Source: Bacteroidia bacterium
GTDB taxonomy: Bacteria; Bacteroidota; Bacteroidia; SpSt-205
NCBI GenBank assembly: GCA_026414975.1
Contig: JAOAHZ010000004.1
Coordinates: 176,484 to 240,483 of the forward strand
Direction of reading: 5' to 3'
DNA: 64,000 nucleotides
In this document: positions 18,301 to 25,237 of the stretch, in pieces
How positions within the stretch are numbered: position 1 is the first letter of the stretch
How the letters are laid out: every line of letters begins with the position of its first letter
The notes under the pieces: generated by a model
The model's database searches: none
Told to the model about the DNA's origin: nothing
The model's input: only the letters and a program-made list of their open reading frames with translations
Position numbers and translations under genes: made by a program

Positions 18301-20058
18301 AGCGCATATCTCAGCAGGCAGAGTCGCAGCTATGAGCTCAGCTCGATAACGCAGAAGTCTCCCAATCCACGCCCGCCCGTAACCGCGCTTGTTCAGCACA
18401 TGTATAATCGGGGTCAAGTTACCAAGAGGAGTTTCTACCTGTCGCGCCCGAGGACGGACTCGGTGATATGTGATGTTGTCACTTCGTCCAACTCCGAAGA
18501 GATAAAAGTGTCCTGTTGGATCTGCAACGATACCTGTTGCTTCTACTTGAGGGCTAAGAACTGTTATCCATCCTGAAGAAATAGGTGAGCGCCATTGACC
18601 TAATATGCTACTCATGCCATCTGATCCGCACAGGAAGAATACGCCGTCTGTAGCACGACACATCCCTGTCCAGAGCACATTAGACTCAACCCATGGAATA
18701 TTACTGGAACCGATCGTAAGAGTTGGAAAAGTACTTAGGCCCGTCCAATAAGCGAATAGACCTCGAAGGCCAACAGTATTACTTAGGGTTAGAGGATAGG
18801 AATCGCTCCATAATAGCCACAAAGTGTCTCCCGACAACCAAGGGTACAGCGTCCCCACTGCCGTGGCACTGGGATAGTTGCCACAGAATAGTTGAAAGGT
18901 TGATGGACCAAGGCTGGTGCTGGTAGCATTGACTGGACGAAGGTCTGAGGTGCGTAAGGCGGAAATGAAGACATGTCCCCTCATATTACCGGGGCATTGA
19001 TTAGCATAGGCATTTTGAGCGTAGATATAGAATGACGTGCCTTGAAAAGCCTTATAAGTCAGTTGGGCATCGCCAGGTCCATTTCTATGCAAGCTATAAA
19101 AAGCCAGAAGCGTGTCTCCCTTGACTTGTAAAGCCTGAGCATAACCTTGCACGCCCGTTGCCCCCCCATCTTGGTGGAGGACCGCGGAGGCCACCACTCC
19201 AAACACATTTCCAGTTTGGAGCTTGCTCCAGAAGGGGATCATTCGACTACCCGATGGCGGGGGACCAGGACCAAAGGCACCAGAAAGATAAGCGGGGTAC
19301 AGCGAGGTTACACTCCCAACCCCACTTGGTAATTCCAAAGTCCCCGAAACAAAAACCTCACCTGGCCTGTAGGCTAATCCATGGAAAGCTAAGAATAATG
19401 CCCCCGAACCCTGCCAATAGAAGCACTCTTGGAATATACTCCACCCAGCGGGGAGGGCTGTCTTAAGCTTAGCTATCTGCCACAGCTGTGCGGTGGCTTG
19501 GTCTGATTCCATGGAGTATGAACAACCCCCGATAGGAGCCAAAGTCGTGATCGTACCTGTTGAAGACTGCCACACGATCGTCGGTGCTGCCATTACCGGA
19601 CCAGAGCGAAAATTACATCCATCTTTCGGCAGGTTGACAGCTACCCAGAGACTATCCCGATCCCCTGAAAGAAGGAAATCTACAAACTGCACCCCATACT
19701 GAGCGCCCGTTTGAGCGTATGCTACTAAAGCCCCTAAGAAGGTCCCCTCAAGCCGATTGTACAAAGCAATATAACTTGCCTCCCGTCTATAGGACACCTG
19801 AGGTATTTGGATGGGAATGGGAGCGCCGGCAGGATTAGGGAAATAAGCCTGCTCGTTACTGGGAATGCAGACTCGCCCCAATATCCAGAGTGTATCTCCG
19901 GTCAGACGGAGAACACTGAACTGGCGACTATGAGGTAGAGACGCCCCTATGGGTTGATGATATCCATTACCACTTGAAGCCTCCCCATGCCAATCCCATA
20001 CAAACGCTTCCTGAGCCCAAACACCGCAAGCCCATAAAAAACCGAGCTTTCTGAGCAT
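15355..20058 (-). CDS. Very large secreted protein with C-terminal dockerin-like EF-hand pair
   Basis: A 1,567-residue protein from the ATG at 20058, which gives a clean signal peptide (MLRKLGFLWACGVWA, cleavage before Q16). The open frame extends to 20244, but that leader lacks a signal. The body is rich in Ser, Gly, Trp, Tyr and Pro, with repeated beta-strand-like and propeller-like segments and many phrases of the form LWILG/VYDV. No catalytic motif was recognised. The end carries two calcium-loop-like motifs: WGVINAADYEFLLLRNG and ADVDCDGFITAADVVWVVQN, a dockerin-type pair. There is no T9SS C-terminal domain of the usual form. It is probably exported and cell-surface or extracellular; its function is unknown. 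Confidence 0.8.
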   Translation of the reverse strand: MLRKLGFLWACGVWAQEAFVWDWHGEASSGNGYHQPIGASLPHSRQFSVLRLTGDTLWILGRVCIPSNEQAYFPNPAGAPIPIQIPQVSYRREASYIALYNRLEGTFLGALVAYAQTGAQYGVQFVDFLLSGDRDSLWVAVNLPKDGCNFRSGPVMAAPTIVWQSSTGTITTLAPIGGCSYSMESDQATAQLWQIAKLKTALPAGWSIFQECFYWQGSGALFLAFHGLAYRPGEVFVSGTLELPSGVGSVTSLYPAYLSGAFGPGPPPSGSRMIPFWSKLQTGNVFGVVASAVLHQDGGATGVQGYAQALQVKGDTLLAFYSLHRNGPGDAQLTYKAFQGTSFYIYAQNAYANQCPGNMRGHVFISALRTSDLRPVNATSTSLGPSTFQLFCGNYPSATAVGTLYPWLSGDTLWLLWSDSYPLTLSNTVGLRGLFAYWTGLSTFPTLTIGSSNIPWVESNVLWTGMCRATDGVFFLCGSDGMSSILGQWRSPISSGWITVLSPQVEATGIVADPTGHFYLFGVGRSDNITYHRVRPRARQVETPLGNLTPIIHVLNKRGYGRAWIGRLLRYRAELIAATLPAEICAPDTILHPLTFRLYGRFDAPSDSIALLWNAPLSSPAHYAAPVRFRWTLAGVIPPSGGADTVRITFSPSYMWGRLASGGYYLHLGILGWYEIDNLLPSSIGVQVVGDKAPHSYASESQRYWVYPFSGGPGAHIGWRQAAASGPFQVRTAYLDGNASVSPHYAFTYVPFDPALHRELLYVAINYTDSVLLYRVDIATGIAEVERGWARIPTPNPTWNASEDSIADGIQQLTWNPQTGSLIAVEGGYRLRVIFPSVAKLAPTFPRNITHSLSELHGDLRYFPMVATVSAVGEVISSGRVSNPALKTYILKDDLTDLLFGGLWDPRVVCESEDSGDPCFDFIHNIVSPRAMTYGDGGIYFVDWGRVPTGCAEFCLLLRRTNMTGMILTYTLDTLYRSTNRSDMDSVRFGLVYLPKPTPHLIFPLRLPSGEGYILRYWLDGRPKALDTLIGGVLVGPWSCEYTVDRWSPLSSLPRAISVEMARGGTLLFSATTREIRAALPLYINRATMPDTALWLTTDLVDNFSASRDLNPTITRDSVKWRIDSLRSERDTLQLRIQLSPCGSAWPFVLRTMTLPSSAGSIQAPPMVCVGEVFPIEGSASDELLLMYSRATGNVTECGIERLVENLFFEGGRIMNPAGRLQRLSNGLYVALDTCISPQCRIEQILPAGLGPEQDWLSRLREAGSYVARLQVRRGHQLSARVALQAPLRADDRLAPHPGLSRLGLYRAAVGNAMGDSLTQWGVLGTLPQYWEGGRAAWTRIAGAALADTAVTPSAWRVPSWVTPVLVLLRETPDGPAVDSVWGFVDTLGWIWKWAPPMVDTSDCPNCPDRLYYQPWRLSFCRCDTSTPKWIVIRFPQHLPLRSAQSIRLSQDPSNPTTLDFRDPTYLDGIPGLHYALLPGGGGVYRAAMWAGNCADQFHHNWPGVPQGSDWGVINAADYEFLLLRNGVVSGPIFSPADVDCDGFITAADVVWVVQNQNALRQSSVRD

Positions 20059-20295
20059 CTGCCGAGCTAATGCAGCAAAAATCATGCTAAACTCATGAGC
20101 CATTTCCGAAAGACTGAATGTATGGGATGTATTTCTCTTGGTGTCAGGATCGACATAACCATGAAGGCGGAAATAGTTGCCTGCAAACTTTCTCAGAGAC
20201 AAAAGAGAGGCTTTGCCGGAGCTTACCCTCCCCGCACCGCCCATCCAAAGAGAAAATGCAAAGGGTAGAACCTCGCGTTCTCTAATCTTTCTTCC

Positions 20296-20303
20296 GACCT
20301 TCG
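20296..20303 (+). promoter_or_regulatory. Promoter -7-like element (GACCTTCG)
   Basis: GACCTTCG differs at one base from the TACCTTCG elements at coaD and the GT9 gene. As there, it sits exactly four bases before a GTG start (tsaE, 20308). Confidence 0.4.
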
Positions 20304-20307
20304 AAGA

Positions 20308-20718
20308 GTGGCAAAGACTTACAGTCGATGCTTCTCCCTTGAAGAACTGCCAGAAGTCATCCGAGATTTACGGGCATGGGCACCCCATGTAGCATGCTGG
20401 CTCTTATACGGCCCCATGGGCTCCGGCAAAACCACCCTTGTTCGGGCTTGGCTCGGAGAAGATGTCTCCAGCCCGACCTTCACTTATATTCATCGTTATC
20501 CGACAGGCATTCATGTGGATCTCTATAGGTTCCCTACGGAAAGTCCCTCTCGGTGGAATGAGCTTTACACCCTTATGGAGGAATCATCGCTAATCTTTAT
20601 TGAATGGGCGGAGAAACTTCCCTTTTCTCCCCCCTCCCCATGGGTAGAAGTACGATTATCTTTGAAAGGAGAAAATCACCGCTGCTTACTCGCTCTCCTC
20701 CGGATAGATCAAGGGTAA
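20308..20718 (+). CDS. tsaE: tRNA threonylcarbamoyladenosine biosynthesis ATPase TsaE
   Basis: TsaE is the small ATPase that assists TsaB-TsaD in adding threonylcarbamoyl to A37 of ANN-decoding tRNAs. The 136-residue length is typical. The Walker A loop is GPMGSGKTTLVRA (residues 34-46), followed by the family's SPTFTYIHRYP and FIEWAEKLPF near the end. The GTG start is supported by a promoter-like element four bases upstream. The 3' end overlaps the convergent panC gene by 33 bp, so the two transcripts are antisense there. It diverges from the large secreted-protein gene. Confidence 0.9.
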   Translation: MAKTYSRCFSLEELPEVIRDLRAWAPHVACWLLYGPMGSGKTTLVRAWLGEDVSSPTFTYIHRYPTGIHVDLYRFPTESPSRWNELYTLMEESSLIFIEWAEKLPFSPPSPWVEVRLSLKGENHRCLLALLRIDQG

Positions 20719-21543
20719 GTTATCTATCAGCCGCACACCTTCAACATAAGCTGCAATGAGAGCCCGAGGGTGAGAGGATTGACGCAAATGTTCAATCGGC
20801 TGTAGGGAATACTCATCCACAATAGCGAGATACTCCAGACGAACTTCGGGAAAACGCTCCCTTAGATAGGCTTCTCCCTCACGAAGCAGATCAGATACGA
20901 GTCCGGTCTTCGGAACCAAGGTTTGAATGTATTGTAAAACCTTGTACAAGGCGATAGCCTGGGCACGTCCACTGGGAGAGAGGTACATATTACGAGAGCT
21001 CATAGCAAGTCCGTCCGGCTCTCGCACCGTGGGCACGCGAACCACCTCTAAGGGGAAAAACAGTTCCTCCACCATCTTTTCCACAATACGCACCTGCTGA
21101 AAGTCCTTCTCTCCAAAATAGGCCCGAGCAGGCATAACTAAATGGAAAAGCTTGGTCAGAACCAAGGCTACGCCATCAAAATGACCTAAACGATAGCTTC
21201 CACACCATAGGCGGCTAAGACGAGTGAGAGAGATATACGCCTCGTCCTCTGAACTGTACATTTCCTCCACACTGGGGACAAAAGAAGCCGATACCCCAAG
21301 ATTTTGGAGAAGGCGAAGGTCAGTTTCTAAGGTGCGCGGGTAGCGGTGGTAATCCTCCTGAGGCCCGAACTGACGCGGATTGACAAAAATGCTGACGACG
21401 GTCCAAGGGTTCTCAGCCAAGCTGCGTCTCACTAAAGAGAGATGGCCCTCATGAAGGGCGCCCATAGTTGGTACAAAGCCAACTGAACCATGTACCTTGC
21501 CTCGCCACTGCTTAAGTTGGGCTCGGGTCTCTATAACTTCCAT
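20686..21543 (-). CDS. panC: Pantothenate synthetase
   Basis: PanC joins pantoate and beta-alanine with ATP to make pantothenate, the precursor of CoA. The 285-residue length is standard. Motifs are VGFVPTMGALHEGHLSLV (ATP-binding HxGH), FVNPRQFGPQEDYHRYPR, AYFGEKDFQQ, and SSRNMYLS. The ATG lies inside the 3' end of the symporter gene (32-bp overlap), so it is probably translated from that operon transcript. The 3' end overlaps tsaE on the other strand. Together with coaD at 2706 it is one of two CoA-pathway genes in the window, but they are not linked. Confidence 0.95.
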   Translation of the reverse strand: MEVIETRAQLKQWRGKVHGSVGFVPTMGALHEGHLSLVRRSLAENPWTVVSIFVNPRQFGPQEDYHRYPRTLETDLRLLQNLGVSASFVPSVEEMYSSEDEAYISLTRLSRLWCGSYRLGHFDGVALVLTKLFHLVMPARAYFGEKDFQQVRIVEKMVEELFFPLEVVRVPTVREPDGLAMSSRNMYLSPSGRAQAIALYKVLQYIQTLVPKTGLVSDLLREGEAYLRERFPEVRLEYLAIVDEYSLQPIEHLRQSSHPRALIAAYVEGVRLIDNLPLIYPEESE

Positions 21544-22798
21544 AGTAAAGGCGGTTTATATGCATAGCTATGACTAAATCTCCATACACATTCAATGTCG
21601 TGCGCATCATGTCTAAAAATCGATCTATCCCATAAATCAGGGCAATGGCACCCGCTGGAACTCCAAAGCTGGGCAATACGCCAGCCAACAGGGGCAAAGA
21701 ACCACCCGGAACACCGGCTGCGCCGACCGCTATGAGAATAGCCAAGGCCAATATCATAAGCTGTTCAGGGAGAGTGAGCGACACACCAAAAACCTGCATG
21801 AGAAAAAGCAGGGTAACGCCTTCATACAGCGCTGTTCCATTCTGGTTGATAGTAGCCCCGAGGGTCAAAATAAAATGAGCAACTGGCGGAGCGATACCCA
21901 GCCGCTCCGTAGCTACACGCAGAGAGGTAGGCAGAGTTGCATTACTGCTGGCCGAAGAGAAGGCCATAAGCAGGGCTGAAGCACTTCCTTTTAGGACATG
22001 CAGTGGATTAGCGTGAGCAATGAACTTAAGAAAGAGGGAATACACCCCAGCCCCATGTAATAACAACCCTACCACGACAGTAGCTGCATAAGCCCCTAAG
22101 AGGGGGAAAATTTCCCACCCCAAACCCATTACTGCTTGAAAAATCAGTCCAGCCACACCTATGGGAGCAATCCATCGCATCACCAGAAGGAGTAGCCAAA
22201 GACTGGCCCGATAGAGCACATCCAAAAGGTGATATAAAGGCTGGGTATGCTCAGATGGAAGTTTAGACAGAGCGATGCCAAATAGGATCGTGAAACTCAC
22301 GACCGAGAGAAGTCCCCCCTGCTGGTAAGGTGTGAGCGCCATGGCCATTTCATGGAGGGGATTTTTAGGCAGCAGTCCAAGGAAAAGGTCTGAGCTTAGA
22401 GCCTTAGCTGGAGGGGCATTCTGTCCAAAGCGCTCTATAAGGAGGGCACGAGTCTCGGTGGAGAGATGAGACCCAAGCTGAAAAAGGTTGGCCAAGATCA
22501 GCCCTATGCTTGCCGCCACCGCCGTCAAGGTCAAAACCGTCCATAGCGTATGCCAGCCGATGCGTCCCATCGCTCCTGTTTCCGTCAGCTTCTGTATGCC
22601 CAGCAGCAGAACGGGGATAATAATCGGCAAAATGAGCATGAATATCCCCCGCAGAAATATCTCCCCCACCACTCGCGCAAAGGCTGTAAGCGTATCCGCA
22701 GGCAAGCCAAATAGGCGCAGGGTCAGAGCCACGAGAAGCCCCACGGCGAATCCCCCCAACAGTCGCAGAGAGAGTCCTCTGTGAGTATCAGTTTTCAC
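21512..22798 (-). CDS. Dicarboxylate/amino acid:cation symporter (DAACS family)
   Basis: A 428-residue secondary transporter of the GltP/DctA family in the inner membrane, coupling uptake of acidic amino acids or C4-dicarboxylates to Na+ or H+. The serine-rich hairpin AFSSASSNATLPTSLRVA and the cation/substrate motif TINQNGTALYEG (NxNGT in place of NMDGT) are clear. LAIAVGAAGVPGGSLPLL-like hairpin-2 sequence follows. Eight membrane segments plus two re-entrant loops fit the family. The start overlaps the small membrane-protein gene by 11 bp, and the 3' end overlaps panC by 32 bp. The substrate is undetermined. Confidence 0.9.
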   Translation of the reverse strand: MKTDTHRGLSLRLLGGFAVGLLVALTLRLFGLPADTLTAFARVVGEIFLRGIFMLILPIIIPVLLLGIQKLTETGAMGRIGWHTLWTVLTLTAVAASIGLILANLFQLGSHLSTETRALLIERFGQNAPPAKALSSDLFLGLLPKNPLHEMAMALTPYQQGGLLSVVSFTILFGIALSKLPSEHTQPLYHLLDVLYRASLWLLLLVMRWIAPIGVAGLIFQAVMGLGWEIFPLLGAYAATVVVGLLLHGAGVYSLFLKFIAHANPLHVLKGSASALLMAFSSASSNATLPTSLRVATERLGIAPPVAHFILTLGATINQNGTALYEGVTLLFLMQVFGVSLTLPEQLMILALAILIAVGAAGVPGGSLPLLAGVLPSFGVPAGAIALIYGIDRFLDMMRTTLNVYGDLVIAMHINRLYYGSYRDPSPT

Positions 22799-23165
22799 GC
22801 AGGCGAATAGGCTTTTGAGGTAAGATTTGAGCTAAGACTTGTCCTAAAGCGATGCCGAGAAAGCCTAAGATAAATCCAATCAAACTGGTGATAAGCCACA
22901 GAGCAGAACGAGAGACGCCAAAGAGTTTAGCGACTTTTTCCGACAATAAACCTTCGTTGGGTAGGTCCCAGCTTAGGGCGGCCACGAGCCACACCAGAGC
23001 TACCACAATCCCAGCAGCCAAACTATGTCGCCACCCTCCTCGGAATAGGTAGCCTACCACCACAAGTACGTACAGGCTTCCACTCCAGTGGGGTAGCCAA
23101 ATCGTCGCCGCCGTACTTAGTACAGCAACCGAGGCGAGGAAAAGTAGAAACCCTTTACTTTGCAT
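22788..23165 (-). CDS. Small four-helix membrane protein, unknown function
   Basis: This 125-residue protein is not recognised. It contains about four hydrophobic segments (residues 5-24, 28-42, 49-67 and 90-116) and a short polar tail, with no charged catalytic motif. It is first in the minus-strand operon with the DAACS symporter and panC, overlapping the symporter by 11 bp. A helper role for the symporter is conceivable but not supported by sequence. It diverges from the baeRF-like gene across 45 bp. Confidence 0.65.
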   Translation of the reverse strand: MQSKGFLLFLASVAVLSTAATIWLPHWSGSLYVLVVVGYLFRGGWRHSLAAGIVVALVWLVAALSWDLPNEGLLSEKVAKLFGVSRSALWLITSLIGFILGFLGIALGQVLAQILPQKPIRLREN

Positions 23166-23210
23166 GCCTATGGCGAAACCGCCGATAAAGTTAGAGTATT
23201 GTCCACGACT

Positions 23211-24287
23211 ATGGACTCGCTGAGGCTGACGCGTGTGCGGCGCCTGACTCAGATAGAGAGCGCGCCGCTCGCCCTGACCGCCTTCTTGCCCTTAGAAGAG
23301 GAGTCCTCCCTGTCCCAGACCCGATTAGAAAAGCTTCGGGAAAAGGCCGAAAAAGCCTTAGCTAAGCACCCCGACCGTAAGGAGGCGGAAAATTTTCGAA
23401 CTAACTTAGATTTCGCACTCGGTCAGCTCACAGACGCCTCTCCCCCCGGAACTTGGCTTATTGCTGTAACGCCGACCGTGGCTGAAGCTCTCTTTCTTCC
23501 ATTTCTGTGGAAGGAGGACATCAACCTCGGTAAGTCTCTGCGCATTCAGCCAGCGCTCTACGCCCTCTATCGAACTTCTATCGCTTTCGTAGCCCTTGTG
23601 TCAGAGCATACAACCCGCTGGTTTGAAGCGATAGGCGAACGACTCTTTCCTTTATCTCTCCCTTCCCACATCAAAGAAACCTTGGCTCAGCTTCAAAAAG
23701 CCCGAAATCAGGTTCAAAGCATTTCCACTGATTCCTCTCAATATGGAGACCTTTTTGCGCAAATGGCCCGATCCGCTTATCACATGGCCCTTGTCAAATA
23801 CACAGAGAATTTACGCAGCGCTGTAACCTTCTATCTCCGACAAGAAAATGTCCCCGTTATCCTGATGGGCGATGAACGGCTCTTAGAAGAGATTAGCAAC
23901 GGCATAGAGGGCGAGCGGGCCCTAACCCTCATCGGTGGGATTCCTGAGACCGCATCCTTAGAGGTTATCCAAGGGCAAGTCCAACAGCATTTGGCTCACC
24001 AACGCCAGGTACAGGAGCAGATGTATTATCCCTTTCTGGCTTATTCGGACAAACAGACTCCTCAAGAAATATGGAACCTGCTGCAAGACTCTCTACCCGC
24101 CTCACCCGTTCTGTTTGTGGAAGAGGGCTATAAGCTCCCCGCCAGTGAACTGGTGGGGAAAAAGCGCTCCTTACCCTCAGAAGACGGTGTAGACCTCATA
24201 GTAGCTGAAGTTAGGGAAAAAGGCGGAACTATCTTATTTCTGCCCCCTGGACGCTTGCCCCAGCCAATCATGCTTTTACTACCATGA
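23211..24287 (+). CDS. baeRF (bacterial release-factor-like) family protein
   Basis: A 358-residue protein resembling the bacterial archaeo-eukaryotic release factor family, thought to act at the ribosome. The N-terminal region has TAFLPLEEE and a long helix, LRIQPALYALYRTSIAFVALVSEHTTRWFEA gives the family's core strand pattern, and VPVILMGDERLLEEI and VDLIVAEVREKGGTILFLPPGRL give the eRF1-domain-3-like end. ATG 23211 was preferred to the upstream TTG 23160 because the family pattern begins shortly afterwards. The stop overlaps the tpiA start by 4 bp. Family assignment is by pattern, not by a search. Confidence 0.65.
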   Translation: MDSLRLTRVRRLTQIESAPLALTAFLPLEEESSLSQTRLEKLREKAEKALAKHPDRKEAENFRTNLDFALGQLTDASPPGTWLIAVTPTVAEALFLPFLWKEDINLGKSLRIQPALYALYRTSIAFVALVSEHTTRWFEAIGERLFPLSLPSHIKETLAQLQKARNQVQSISTDSSQYGDLFAQMARSAYHMALVKYTENLRSAVTFYLRQENVPVILMGDERLLEEISNGIEGERALTLIGGIPETASLEVIQGQVQQHLAHQRQVQEQMYYPFLAYSDKQTPQEIWNLLQDSLPASPVLFVEEGYKLPASELVGKKRSLPSEDGVDLIVAEVREKGGTILFLPPGRLPQPIMLLLP

Positions 24288-25042
24288 GAAAGCTCCTCGC
24301 AGCTAACTGGAAAATGCATTTCTACCCGGGAGAAATAAAACCCCTCCTGAATGAGCTGATAACTCACTGGAAAAAAGCGGAGTGGGGCGCTCATCCCACA
24401 GTGCTGTTTCCGCCGATGATTTACTTGCGTGAAGTAATTTCTTATCTTCAAGATACTCCTCTGCAAGTTGGGGCCCAAAATGGCTATCCAGGGGAGTTTG
24501 GAGCTTTTACAGGGGAGGTATCCATGGCCCAGATTGCGGCATGTGGGGCCCAATGGGTGCTCGTAGGACACTCAGAGCGTCGTCAGTACTTCAGCGAAAA
24601 TCCCACCCTTCTGCGAAACAAGTTAGTGGATGCCCAACAGCGTGGATTGCAAGTGATATATTGCATCGGAGAGACGCTTTCTCAGCGTCAGGGAGGTGAA
24701 ACTTTCGCCGTCCTACGCCAGCAAATAGAAGAGGTCCTCAGCAAGGATACAAAATGGAATTCCTTAGCCGTAGCTTATGAACCTGTGTGGGCTATCGGTA
24801 CCGGCATCAACGCTACGCCAGACCAAGCTCAAGAGGCACATGCTTTCATCCGTACCTTGTTGGCTGAACTCGGGGCTCCCGCTGACCGTTTGTCTATCTT
24901 GTATGGTGGCAGCTTGAAGCCGGATAATGCAGTTGAAATTTTCTCTCAGCCTGATGTAGATGGAGGATTGGTGGGCGGAGCGAGCCTGAGAGCTGAGACC
25001 TTTATATCCATAGCCGAGGCGCTTTGGAATAGTCCCGACTGA
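24284..25042 (+). CDS. tpiA: Triosephosphate isomerase
   Basis: This enzyme interconverts dihydroxyacetone phosphate and glyceraldehyde 3-phosphate in glycolysis. The 252-residue length is normal. Catalytic residues are K10 in AANWKMHF, H96 in VGHSERR and E166 in AYEPVWAIGTG, the start of the mobile loop 6. The phosphate-binding LYGGSLKPDNA is intact. The ATG overlaps the stop of the baeRF-like gene by 4 bp (ATGA), so it is translationally coupled to it. A weak hairpin followed by TTATT lies about 65 bp downstream. Confidence 0.97.
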   Translation: MRKLLAANWKMHFYPGEIKPLLNELITHWKKAEWGAHPTVLFPPMIYLREVISYLQDTPLQVGAQNGYPGEFGAFTGEVSMAQIAACGAQWVLVGHSERRQYFSENPTLLRNKLVDAQQRGLQVIYCIGETLSQRQGGETFAVLRQQIEEVLSKDTKWNSLAVAYEPVWAIGTGINATPDQAQEAHAFIRTLLAELGAPADRLSILYGGSLKPDNAVEIFSQPDVDGGLVGGASLRAETFISIAEALWNSPD

Positions 25043-25106
25043 CCTTCAGACACTATCCCCATGGAACTCCCTTTCAAGAACTTCCCTTTGCCGACTGAGA
25101 GAAGCC

Positions 25107-25132
25107 AGCCTCGCACCACCTGCTCCGAGGCT
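25107..25132 (+). terminator. Possible weak terminator after tpiA
   Basis: AGCCTCG (25107-25113) and CGAGGCT (25126-25132) form a 7-bp stem with a 12-nt loop, followed by TTATT. It lies in the gap between the convergent tpiA and OmpA/PD40 genes. The stem is short, so confidence is low. Confidence 0.3.
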
Positions 25133-25237
25133 TTATTACATAACCCTTCCACAAATAGAGAACTTAGCCTCGCAAGCCCCTAAGAACTTTTAGCGAACCT
25201 TTACGCAAGGTGAGGTGACAAATCAGCTTCTCAAACT

